Source of the DNA: Planctomycetaceae bacterium
GTDB lineage: Bacteria; Planctomycetota; Phycisphaerae; UBA1845; UTPLA1
Length of the DNA stretch: 64,000 nt
Assembly: GCA_011525745.1 (NCBI GenBank)
Contig: WYBU01000091.1
Coordinates: 17,809 to 81,808, forward strand
Reading direction: 5' to 3'
This document shows, piece by piece, positions 21,701 through 28,321 of this stretch (its first letter is position 1; every line of letters starts with the position of its first letter). The translations under genes were made by a program, and so were the position numbers. A model generated the notes under the pieces. That model was not told where the DNA came from. It was given only the letters and a program-made list of their open reading frames with translations, and ran no database searches.

Positions 21701-22028
21701 CCGACATCGCCGCCGCGTCGTCGCTGACTTCGCCCCGGTAGCGCACCGCGCCGATCAGCGCCGGCACCGGCGTTCCGGTCGTCGTCGGCAGCGCTCCGCG
21801 ATGGGCCTGGTCCCACAAACGCTGGAACTCGTCATAAGGCAGGAACACGCCCCGCCCGTGGCGCTCCAGCGTCTCGCGCAGGTCCTTGTAGGGGATGTAG
21901 ATCTCGTTGGGCCGCGTGCTCGGTTCCGTCGGCGGAATCGCGCCGGCCGGCGGGGCAAGCCCTGCCAGGATGATTGCCGGCAATGCCCATCGAACCGAAA
22001 GTAAAGCGGTTCTCAAGATCGGAAGCAT
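18720..22028 (-). CDS. large envelope protein, single module paralogous to the downstream giant
   Basis: Function unknown. The 1102-residue product has a signal peptide (about 8-30), block 1 EIYIPYKDLRETLER...GVFLPYDEFQRLWDQA (about 41-75), a long beta-rich extracytoplasmic region, block 2 LPAGAKLLSHAWVNG (about 841-869), block 3 ETHWIVWTPTD (about 912-940) and three C-terminal membrane segments (about 999-1080). The same three blocks, in the same order, occur twice in the next gene, so this looks like the simple form of a module that was duplicated and fused. AAGGAGG 7 nt before the ATG supports the start. The stop overlaps the start of the giant gene by 8 bp. Expected location: anchored in the cytoplasmic membrane with most of the chain outside. 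Confidence 0.85.
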   Translation of the reverse strand: MLPILRTALLSVRWALPAIILAGLAPPAGAIPPTEPSTRPNEIYIPYKDLRETLERHGRGVFLPYDEFQRLWDQAHRGALPTTTGTPVPALIGAVRYRGEVSDDAAAMSAEIEFDVLSEEWCTLDLRLGDVAIRSARYVGPDGKEAPGAPLIHVTPAGHQLVVRGKGHYLLKLEFLKKLALLEGRTQLDFLPVRAPVATLDVTLPLGGADVKIEPLLAASTQPVAEGAERTRVQAFIAPVDRLSVSWAAKRDLAAGLAGMMEVEQRHVITLTRTSVSDSLTLIYALRHVPRERFEVRLPAGWRVLGLDAQQVQSWSVSEDAEGAVLSVRLYEAAKERYQVRVDLSRAMTGDAWTFDVPVPATRESNREQGFVAIRQPDGLRVKLTDREGMVQVDPGELPEVIRPGVLAALRFPTGAARLTASVARIEPRLSLRSRQAARIDDQSVQLTAALDYEARDAGVFDVTVAIPAGWQVSDVGPAELVDDYSFGEVDGRRTMRVTLRRKVEGAFGLVIRAQRPREAGGGVEKLSLLEALDEIRGTYDGCVFVAAQEHLEVKLAESAGLTPRPVSVLQRGYGLPPIDLGDAPLVMAFEFRDRGRGDGAAVAAERPADEDAELSLALNLERKKTRITATASTLVDFGDALTRLETILSYDVRYSDIEEVAFKVPAVIPEDRLIVTGELIREKRVVPDAADPDWRHWRVTLTQPTRGRIDIRLRWDSPRTSTQPDSLRIDVPEIYPEGALEHHDGQIIVRKTENFQVEPVDVQGLEAIDLTEVKQADHRNGSNIAFKYNRPPFKLGLQAMRQEFQEIADLVVDRVLIEQVVSREGDVTSRAVYAVQSGPAPHLRIELPAGAKLLSHAWVNGRSVVPQTQAGSTQTVLIPLSGGAEAVRRSVVELMYAQSQRGAALSAPGFAKGTPVQETHWIVWTPTDMEAIWHDTSFASLTDRPLSGLRSSRTDVGWQAKWVTAGGTLNGVLATDGTPYVFRRLGGRQTLGLTLIGRNAWRGLVNVAWIVLALAGLKLGWSRRAMVGLAIVIVGALIGAIQPLFVAQVLRHGAWGLGVLGIAWIGGLVFFDVPRWWATRRETTPVPATPAVEAEGGADHA

Positions 22029-22469
22029 GAGGGCCTCCTTCCAGGCGCGTGAACTGTCGTATGAAGCTGGGCCGCTGCCGTGGCACAGCCGCCTTCGGCC
22101 GTGTCGAATTCATGTGGCGCGGCCGCCCTCGGCTGTGATCGCTTGGTTGCGATCGCGTGGCACGGGCTTGCAGCCCGTGCGTAACTCAGCCGCCCCGGTC
22201 GCGCATGGCGGCGTCCATGCGTCGCTTGATCGATCTGGTACGACCGTGCAGCCGGGGGCGCTTCTCGCAAGCAACCACGGTTGCAGCGCATCACGGGCAG
22301 GCGGGCCGGCGCATCGGCCGACCGGAGTCCCGTCCGGTCAGCCCATTGGACGCCGGCGCCTGCCGATCGGTTCACGCAATTTCGCTCGAGCGGTCAGGCC
22401 ATGCAGGGAGCAGCCGCCCCGTGGCCGTCCGCCGAAGCGTCCCAATTGCGAGCAGCAATGCGCCAGGGG
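22029..22469. repeat. intergenic with paired and palindromic repeats
   Basis: The stretch holds two related hairpin units, TGGCACAGCCGCCTTCGGCC near 22089-22108 and TGGCGCGGCCGCCCTCGGCT near 22112-22132, and a palindrome GCACGGGCTTGCAGCCCGTG at 22160-22179 that recurs near 36938 and 37057. No gene was recognised. It separates the LolA-like gene from the giant-protein pair on the same strand, so the latter may have its own promoter here. Confidence 0.55.
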
Positions 22470-23543
22470 TCACTCTTCGCTCAGCGGCTCTTCCGACACG
22501 TGATATCCGGCGGGCAGCGTGAATTCGAACTCGGCCGCGGCCAGGCCCACGTTGACCTCGATCTTGTTGAAGTAAACGCGGATTTCCGCGTCGTCCTGTT
22601 TCTTGACCGCGTCGATGCGGACCGGCAGCTCAAGCTTGCGGTCGACGTACAGGTCCACCTGTTTGTACCGCCGTTCCAGGTCGCCGGATGCACGCGGGAT
22701 GCACACGAGATGATCGCAATTGGGCGGATCGTGCGGTTTGGGCGGCGCCAGCCGGATGGAAAAATTCCGCAGCATGTCCCGCCGCGACTGCCCGAACGGC
22801 AGCGGGAACGGTCCGTGGCCGATCTTGAAGACGTCGACCTTCTCGCCCGGCCTGACGACCTGGCGGCGGATGGCCCGTTTCGTTTTTTCCTGAAGCTCGA
22901 TCAGCCATTCGCCGTCGAACCAGAACGCCTGCAAGTCGTCGCGCACGATTCCGTCGGCGGTGAACTTCTCAAATCTGATAACAAATCGCGGATTCGGCTC
23001 CAGCCGCCGGAACAGCAGCTTGCCGTCCTGCGTGCGCTTCTCGCCCTCGACCGGAAAGTTCTCGATTGCCTCGCGCCGCACCTCGGTGCGCAGATCGCGA
23101 ACGGCCTTGCCCTTCGTTTCCAGCCGGTCGAGGATCGAATCGATCCGCTCGTCGCCCGACGACGAAGGCGCGGCGTCGTCCGGCGCCGACGCCGGCTGCG
23201 AGTCCGTGCCAGCCGGCTGCGAGTCCGCGCCGGCCGGCTGCGACGCGGTGACTCCCGGCCGCGCGCCGGGCTGATCGTCGGTTTGAAAAGACTGAACCCA
23301 ACCGCGACCGTGAGGGAGCGGCCAGCGCTGCTCCGAAGCGAGTCGGCGTGCGATTCGCGTCGATGATGTACCGACGGAACAGGGCTGAACGTGCGTCGAG
23401 TTTGCGGCGATCTCCCCGACATTCGCCCCGATCGCGTCAACGCCTTGCCGCGTGACATGCGCGTTACACCCGTTCGTATCCGTCGTCAGTTCCATCGGCA
23501 GCGCGATCCGGCACAAAAGCAAGAGCATGTGGCATGAAATCAT
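22470..23543 (-). CDS. LolA-like / outer-membrane lipoprotein-sorting-type protein
   Basis: A 357-residue protein whose C-terminal two thirds read as a LolA/LppX-like half-barrel: DERIDSILDRLETKGKAVRD, GKLLFRRLEPNPRFVIRFEK, AFWFDGEWLIELQEKTKRAI, then RRYKQVDLYVDRKLELPVRI and VYFNKIEVN. Such proteins bind lipid or lipoprotein acyl chains in the periplasm. The N-terminal third is unusual: a short hydrophobic start (MLLLLCRIAL), then low-complexity sequence including repeated PAGADSQPAGTDSQPA and a piece (LPHGRG) encoded by a dispersed repeat at about 23290-23330. The ATG at 23543, preceded by GGGAG, is preferred to an upstream GTG. It lies upstream of the giant-protein genes and may serve the same envelope system. 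Fold call is by pattern only. Confidence 0.7.
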   Translation of the reverse strand: MISCHMLLLLCRIALPMELTTDTNGCNAHVTRQGVDAIGANVGEIAANSTHVQPCSVGTSSTRIARRLASEQRWPLPHGRGWVQSFQTDDQPGARPGVTASQPAGADSQPAGTDSQPASAPDDAAPSSSGDERIDSILDRLETKGKAVRDLRTEVRREAIENFPVEGEKRTQDGKLLFRRLEPNPRFVIRFEKFTADGIVRDDLQAFWFDGEWLIELQEKTKRAIRRQVVRPGEKVDVFKIGHGPFPLPFGQSRRDMLRNFSIRLAPPKPHDPPNCDHLVCIPRASGDLERRYKQVDLYVDRKLELPVRIDAVKKQDDAEIRVYFNKIEVNVGLAAAEFEFTLPAGYHVSEEPLSEE

Positions 23544-23893
23544 GGATGTAAAAACTCCCGATATAAGCACGGCAGGGGCTGTCGCACCATCGATCCGGCG
23601 TCAGTGTATCTCGATTCGGCGCGCCCGTTAAGAAGCAGGTGCATGCCGGCGTGTTCATTGATCCACACGACCGTTCCAGCGATGCTGATCCGGCCGCGCT
23701 CGTTGCCGTCTGGCACATTCATGACCTGTAACGTCGCAGTGTTTTCATTGCGCCGCGCGTTCGCCGCTGGTGTATTGCCTCGAAGTCGCGGAGTTTGCAG
23801 CATTTCGCCGGGCAAAGTCCGGACCCGGTGCGTTTCTCGACGCTTCCTCACGGTCGCGGTTCGGTTCATTCCGCGAGCCTTCGTGGCACAACG
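23544..23893. other. intergenic, repeats only
   Basis: No convincing gene. TCCTCACGGTCGCGGTTCGG at about 23847-23866 matches in reverse complement the ACCGCGACCGTGAGG sequence at 23301-23315 inside the LolA-like gene, so this is another dispersed repeat. An open frame on the minus strand (23540-23869) runs through the repeat and is not supported. Confidence 0.45.
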
Positions 23894-24463
23894 CTAACGC
23901 CGCAACTCGCTCAACGCCTTCACCGCGCGATCCTCGAATTTCCGCGGCTGAATCCGCACGACGCGCCAGCCCTCGGCCGTCCGCCGCCAGTGCAGCGTCC
24001 ACTCGCCGCGCGGATACGCCACCGGCGCGCCCTGGTACGACACCAGCGCCGTCGCCGCCAATTCCATCTCCGCCCGTTCGCCGGTGATCTTGACGTCGCA
24101 GCGATGAATTCGCGAGTTGCTGATGTCGACGTCGGCGAGCTGCGCGCGGAGCCAGCGCGTCAACTCGTCGCGGTCGAACTCGCTGTCCTGGTAATCCGTC
24201 GCCAATAGCCCGGCCAGCACGTCGATCTGCTTGCGCTCGACCGCCTTCACCAGCGAGTCGAATACGCCGCGCAGCTCTTCCCGTTCCGTGACGACAGCCT
24301 TCTGAAGAAAGAACAGCCCCGCCACCGCCAGCATCCAGATCAACCACAGCCGCCCGCGCCGCTGCCGCTCCATCCGCCGGCCGACAATCAGCAGGACGAC
24401 GAACCCGAACACCGCGAGTGCGGCGCACAGCCACAGCGCCTCGAAAAGCAGATAGCCGATCAA
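23894..24463 (-). CDS. membrane-anchored protein with NTF2-like domain
   Basis: About 189 residues. Two hydrophobic helices at the N-terminus (IGYLLFEALWLCAALAVFGF and LWLIWMLAVAGLFFLQ) are followed by a soluble domain of about 120 residues with the pattern of a SnoaL/NTF2-like fold: REELRGVFDSLVKAVERKQI, LLATDYQDSEFDRDELTRWL, then beta strands ending in GEWTLHWRRTAEGWRVVRIQP. The TTG at 24463 is preferred because GGGAGG lies 7 nt upstream (24471-24476); in-frame ATGs at 24547, 24562 and 24601 lack a ribosome binding site and the last falls inside a 7-bp tandem repeat. It is upstream of, and co-oriented with, the LolA-like and giant genes. Ligand or enzyme activity unknown. Confidence 0.65.
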   Translation of the reverse strand: MIGYLLFEALWLCAALAVFGFVVLLIVGRRMERQRRGRLWLIWMLAVAGLFFLQKAVVTEREELRGVFDSLVKAVERKQIDVLAGLLATDYQDSEFDRDELTRWLRAQLADVDISNSRIHRCDVKITGERAEMELAATALVSYQGAPVAYPRGEWTLHWRRTAEGWRVVRIQPRKFEDRAVKALSELRR

Positions 24464-24570
24464 CGCAACGCCTCCCGCAACAGATCGTCCGTCCCGCAAC
24501 GCCACCGCGGCCGCGCCATGGTACGCCGCCGCGGTCGGGGTGAGCATAGGGCTGCGGTTCATGAGCCGGC

Positions 24571-24654
24571 AGTTAGCCGTAAGCCGTAGGCCGTAAGCCA
24601 TCAGCCATCAGCCATCAGCCATCAGCCATCAGCCATCAGCCATCAGCCATAGGC
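24571..24654. repeat. 7-bp tandem repeat, 12 units
   Basis: Seven perfect CATCAGC units occupy 24599-24647. Variants flank them: AGTTAGC, CGTAAGC, CGTAGGC, CGTAAGC on the left (24571-24598) and CATAGGC on the right (24648-24654). The period is constant, so this is a true minisatellite. It lies just upstream of the NTF2-like gene and could vary in copy number. Confidence 0.95.
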
Positions 24655-24853
24655 CGGGACCGTTGTCGGCCGATAGTCGCGCGTCGAGAATCTCAAAACT
24701 GAGACCTGAAAACTGCTGACGCCGTTAGCCGATCGCCCCGTCGCGTTGTCGCTTCCCTGTTCCCTTCTCCTTCACATGTCAATGCACCGCCGCGCGGCAC
24801 GAGTGCGCGCTGTATTCGAAGGCGGCGGATTCATACAATAGTATGAGTGTCAC

Positions 24854-27679
24854 ATGAAGGATGGGATGCCCCAGGTCGAATCGCCGTCACCGCCGAGCAC
24901 GGTCGAGTTCACGCTCAACGGCCGGCCGGTTGCGGTCCGCCCCGATCCGCGGCGGTCGCTGCTGAGCGTGTTGCGCGATGATTTAGACATCATCTCTCCA
25001 AAAAACGGCTGCGAGCCGATGGGCCAGTGCGGCTGCTGCACCGTGCTGATTAACGGCCGGCCGCGCCTGTCCTGCACCATCCCGGCTTCCGCCGCCGCGG
25101 GCAAGTCGGTGACGACGCTCGAGGGACTGCCCGACGAAACGCGGAAACAGATCGCCGACTGCTTCGTTCACGCCGGCGGCGTGCAATGCGGATTCTGCAT
25201 TCCGGGCATCGCCATCCGCGCCCACGCGTTGTGCGGCGACGGCGCGCCGCCGTCGCGCGATCAGATCAACCACGAGCTGCGGGCGCACCTTTGCCGCTGC
25301 ACTGGCTACACCAAGATCGTCGACGCCATCGACCTGCTCGCGCGCGTGCGCGGAGGCGAGCCGATGCCCGCCGACGGCTGCCGCGGTCGGGTCGGCGAGC
25401 GTCTGCACCGGTACAGCGGGCACGATGCGACGCTGGGCGCGCGTCGCTTCATCGACGACATGAAGCTGCCCGGCATGGTCTTCGCCGCGCCGCGCCTCAG
25501 CGATCATCCCCGCGCGCTGGTGCGGCGGATCGACGCCGCGCCGGCCCTGGCGATGCCGGGCGTGTTGCGCGTCGTGACCGCCGCCGACGTGCCCGGCAAC
25601 CGTCACGTCGGGCTGATCACGCCCGACTGGCCGGTGTTCGTGGCCGAGGGCGAAGAGACGCGCTACGTCGGCGACGTGCTGGCATTCGTGGTGGCGACCG
25701 ACCTGCTGGCGGCGCGCGACGCGGCGGAGCGGATCGAAGTCGACTACGAGGTGCGCACGCCGGTTACGACGCCCGACGACGCGATGCGCCCGGACGCGCC
25801 GAAAATTCATCCCGGCGGCAATCTGCTCTCGCGCTCGACGCTGGCGCGCGGTGACGTAAGCGGCGCGTTGGCGCGCTCGGCCCACGTGATCGAGGACGTG
25901 TGGCAGACGCAGTGCATCGAGCATTTGTATTTGGAGCCGGAAGCGTGCATTGCGGCGCCGCCGGCGCCGCAAGAGGGAACAGAACACAGGGCACAGGAAA
26001 CAAAAGAACGGCACGAAGGCGTCCCCGCGAAGGCGGGGAATGCACGCAGGCGCGAGGCGGGACAAGCGGCGCGGGGCGCCGAGACACATGACGTAATAAG
26101 TCCGATGGCGCGGTTGCGCGTGTATTCCCAGGGGCAGGGGGTTTTCGACGATCGGCGTCAGGTTGCCTCGGTGCTGGGATGGCCGGTCGAACGGGTGCAG
26201 GTCGATCTGGTCTCCAACGGCGGGGCCTTCGGCGGCAAGGAGGACCTGTCGGTGCAGGCGCAGACGGCGTTGTGCGCCGTGCTCGTCGGCCGGCCGGTCA
26301 AGTGCGTGCTGACGCGCGAGCAGAGCATGAGGCTGCATCCCAAGCGCCACCCGGTGCGGATCGCGCTGAAGGTGGGTTGCGACAAAGAAGGTCGGTTGAC
26401 GGCGGTGCGCGCCCGCATCGTCGGCGACAAGGGCGCGTACGCGTCGGTCGGCGCCAAGGTGCTGGAGCGCGCGGCGGGCCACGCCATCGGGCCGTATCGT
26501 TGCGACCACGTCGATATCGAATCGCTGGCGGTCTATACGAATAACCCGCCCAACGGCGCGATGCGCGGCTTCGGCGCCAATCAGGCGGCCTACGCCATCG
26601 AAGGCGCGATGGATCGGCTGGCCGAGCGCGTCGGCATCGACGGATGGGAAATCCGCTGGCGCAACATCCTGCGGCAGGGCGACCGGTTCTGCACCGGCCA
26701 GCGGCTGACCAAGCCGTTCGGACTGGAACAGACGCTGCTGGCGGTGCGCGACGCGTATCGTGGGGCGAAGTACGCCGGCATCGCATGCGGCATCAAGAAC
26801 GTCGGCATCGGCAACGGCCTGCCCGAGATCGGGCGGGCCAGCCTGACGATCGAGCCGGATGGCACGATCACGCTGCGCACCGGTCACACCGAGATGGGGC
26901 AGGGGCTGTTCACGGTTGCGATTCAGGCAGCGATCGAGGAGACGGGTTTGCCGGCGGAGTTGTTCCGCGCCGCGTGCGATACGAGCGATCCGCTGGACAG
27001 CGGGCAGACGACCGGCAGCCGCGGGACGGTGCTGACGTGCCACGCGGTGATTGATGCGTGTCGGAAGTTGAAGGTCGACCTCGAAGCAGAAGCGACGAAG
27101 CGACGGAGCGACGAAGCGACGAAGGGGTGGAGGCGGGTGTTGCGGGGGTTGGCGGGGCGCAAGTACGTCGGCGAGTGGGAGTGCTACAAGACCGACAAGT
27201 TCGGCGCCGATGTGCCCGAGCCGAAGACGCACTTGACCTACGGTTTCGCCACGCAGGTGTGCATTCTCGATGAAAATGGTCGCATCCGGAAGTTCATCGC
27301 CGCGCACGACGTCGGCCGCGTCATGAACCCAACGCTGCTCGAAGGCCAGCTCGAAGGTTCGATCCACATGGGACTCGGCTACGCGCTGACCGAAGAAATG
27401 GTCTACCACCAGGGCCGGCTGGTGACGGATGACGTAAAGTCCTGCGGCGTGCTGCGGGCGCACCACATGCCCGAAATCGAGTTGATTCTGATCGAGGTTC
27501 CCGACCCGGAATGTCCGTATGGCGCCCGCGGCGTGGCCGAAATCGGCCTGGTCCCCACGGCGCCGGCCGTGGCCGGGGCGCTGGCCAAGTTCGAGGGCCG
27601 CCACCGCAATCGGCTGCCGATGAGGGACTCGGCCGCGGCGCGGGCGATGGGGGCTAAGGATATGACCAAGGTGCGTTGA
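24854..27679 (+). CDS. fused 2Fe-2S / molybdopterin-binding hydroxylase (xanthine dehydrogenase family)
   Basis: A 941-residue molybdenum hydroxylase. The N-terminal 2Fe-2S ferredoxin domain has Cys53, Cys59, Cys61/62 and Cys74 (NGCEPMGQCGCC motif); the second helical 2Fe-2S domain has QCGFC and LCRCTGY (Cys112, 115, 147, 149). After about residue 180 comes the aldehyde oxidase a/b hammerhead, then the molybdopterin domain with NGGAFGGKEDL, GAMRGFGANQAAYAIEG, TGHTEMGQGLF and GARGVAEIG. The direct fusion without an FAD domain, and the spacing of the first Cys cluster, resemble proteins called selenium-dependent xanthine dehydrogenase; no in-frame TGA or selenium genes are seen here. Two stretches, about residues 372-415 and 742-758, are low-complexity inserts encoded by dispersed repeats. 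Substrate unknown. XdhC lies downstream. Confidence 0.88.
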   Translation: MKDGMPQVESPSPPSTVEFTLNGRPVAVRPDPRRSLLSVLRDDLDIISPKNGCEPMGQCGCCTVLINGRPRLSCTIPASAAAGKSVTTLEGLPDETRKQIADCFVHAGGVQCGFCIPGIAIRAHALCGDGAPPSRDQINHELRAHLCRCTGYTKIVDAIDLLARVRGGEPMPADGCRGRVGERLHRYSGHDATLGARRFIDDMKLPGMVFAAPRLSDHPRALVRRIDAAPALAMPGVLRVVTAADVPGNRHVGLITPDWPVFVAEGEETRYVGDVLAFVVATDLLAARDAAERIEVDYEVRTPVTTPDDAMRPDAPKIHPGGNLLSRSTLARGDVSGALARSAHVIEDVWQTQCIEHLYLEPEACIAAPPAPQEGTEHRAQETKERHEGVPAKAGNARRREAGQAARGAETHDVISPMARLRVYSQGQGVFDDRRQVASVLGWPVERVQVDLVSNGGAFGGKEDLSVQAQTALCAVLVGRPVKCVLTREQSMRLHPKRHPVRIALKVGCDKEGRLTAVRARIVGDKGAYASVGAKVLERAAGHAIGPYRCDHVDIESLAVYTNNPPNGAMRGFGANQAAYAIEGAMDRLAERVGIDGWEIRWRNILRQGDRFCTGQRLTKPFGLEQTLLAVRDAYRGAKYAGIACGIKNVGIGNGLPEIGRASLTIEPDGTITLRTGHTEMGQGLFTVAIQAAIEETGLPAELFRAACDTSDPLDSGQTTGSRGTVLTCHAVIDACRKLKVDLEAEATKRRSDEATKGWRRVLRGLAGRKYVGEWECYKTDKFGADVPEPKTHLTYGFATQVCILDENGRIRKFIAAHDVGRVMNPTLLEGQLEGSIHMGLGYALTEEMVYHQGRLVTDDVKSCGVLRAHHMPEIELILIEVPDPECPYGARGVAEIGLVPTAPAVAGALAKFEGRHRNRLPMRDSAAARAMGAKDMTKVR
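25966..26100 (+). repeat. repeat-like insertion inside the hydroxylase gene
   Basis: Within the coding frame the sequence changes to purine-rich GAGGGAACAGAACACAGGGC-type DNA, then GTCCCCGCGAAGGCGGGGAA at about 26019-26040, a hairpin typical of intergenic repeats in this genome. It encodes about 44 residues rich in Glu, Arg and Ala between two conserved blocks (LEPEACIAAPP and LRVYSQGQGVF) that are usually close together. The frame is kept. Confidence 0.7.
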
Positions 27680-27703
27680 GCGAGGAGTCCCAGGAATCTG
27701 ACT

Positions 27704-27946
27704 TTGGATCGTAAGACGCGCAAACGGATCGAAGGCAAGATGCGAGCCGGCGAATACGCGCGGCCGAAAGATGTCGTTTGCGCCGCGGTGATCAGCCTGC
27801 TCGCGCGGGAAACGGCGGCCGCCTTCGGGGCGCGCGACACGGAGCGGTTGCTCGCGGAAGGTGAGGAAAGCCTTCGCAAGTACGGCACGCTCGATGCAAT
27901 GGAGGCGCTGCGGGGGCGACGTCAGCGGCCCGCCCAGATTGGTTAA
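27704..27946 (+). CDS. ParD-like antitoxin-type small protein
   Basis: An 80-residue product starting at TTG, 24 nt after the hydroxylase stop, with AGGA 8 nt upstream. The stretch KMRAGEYARPKDVVCAAVIS resembles the C-terminal part of ParD-type ribbon-helix-helix antitoxins (RSGRYASxSEVVREAL pattern), with the following helix LLARETAAAFGARDTERLLAE. No RelE/ParE toxin follows. It may be a solitary regulator or a remnant of a toxin-antitoxin pair. The TTG start and the family call are both uncertain. Confidence 0.45.
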   Translation: MDRKTRKRIEGKMRAGEYARPKDVVCAAVISLLARETAAAFGARDTERLLAEGEESLRKYGTLDAMEALRGRRQRPAQIG

Positions 27947-28132
27947 CATCACAGCGCTCGATTAACGTCAGCGCCGCATCAGGACCCGCCGCGCAAGCGG
28001 GGGGACCGGCCCGAAGGACCGGCTTTCGTAGATTCATTGCTGTTGTGTTAGGGGGAACCGTGATCGGGTAGGAGGACCGCCCACGGCGTTGGCACGACAT
28101 CGGCCTGACAAGAGCGAGTTTATGCTGCGAAG

Positions 28133-28158
28133 TAAATTTAGTTCATCGACTAAATTTA
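28133..28158. promoter_or_regulatory. AT-rich inverted repeat, candidate operator
   Basis: TAAATTTAGT (28133-28142) and its exact reverse complement ACTAAATTTA (28149-28158) are separated by TCATCG. A third half site, ACTAAATT, lies at about 28177-28184. Such AT-rich, perfectly symmetric sequence stands out in this GC-rich DNA and lies about 165 nt upstream of the XdhC-like gene. It could bind a dimeric regulator; the regulator is unknown. Confidence 0.5.
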
Positions 28159-28321
28159 GCCTCGGGCCTAATTGACACTAAATTCGGCCCGTGCCGCCGT
28201 TGGCATATCTCGCAATGAAGCTGCAACGAGCGCACGCCGTGCATGAATAGCGCGCGTGCCGTGCGAATGTTTGGTGCGAAACCGCCTATAACTGTAGATA
28301 ACGATCGGACGCTTGGCGCCG

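Noticed and set aside
23540..23869. 109-codon minus-strand frame upstream of the LolA-like gene
   Set aside because: It runs through a dispersed repeat, lacks a ribosome binding site and family motifs, and overlaps the start of the next gene.
24854..27679. Selenocysteine-containing hydroxylase
   Set aside because: The frame has no internal TGA and no selenium metabolism genes are visible; only the architecture resembles the selenium-linked group.
24983..27952. Open frame of 989 codons on the minus strand, opposite the fused hydroxylase
   Set aside because: No recognisable domain, Arg/His-rich, and the opposite strand has all motifs of a molybdenum hydroxylase.
27704..28321. Complete toxin-antitoxin module after the hydroxylase
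   Set aside because: A ParD-like frame is present but no RelE/ParE-like toxin frame follows on either strand.
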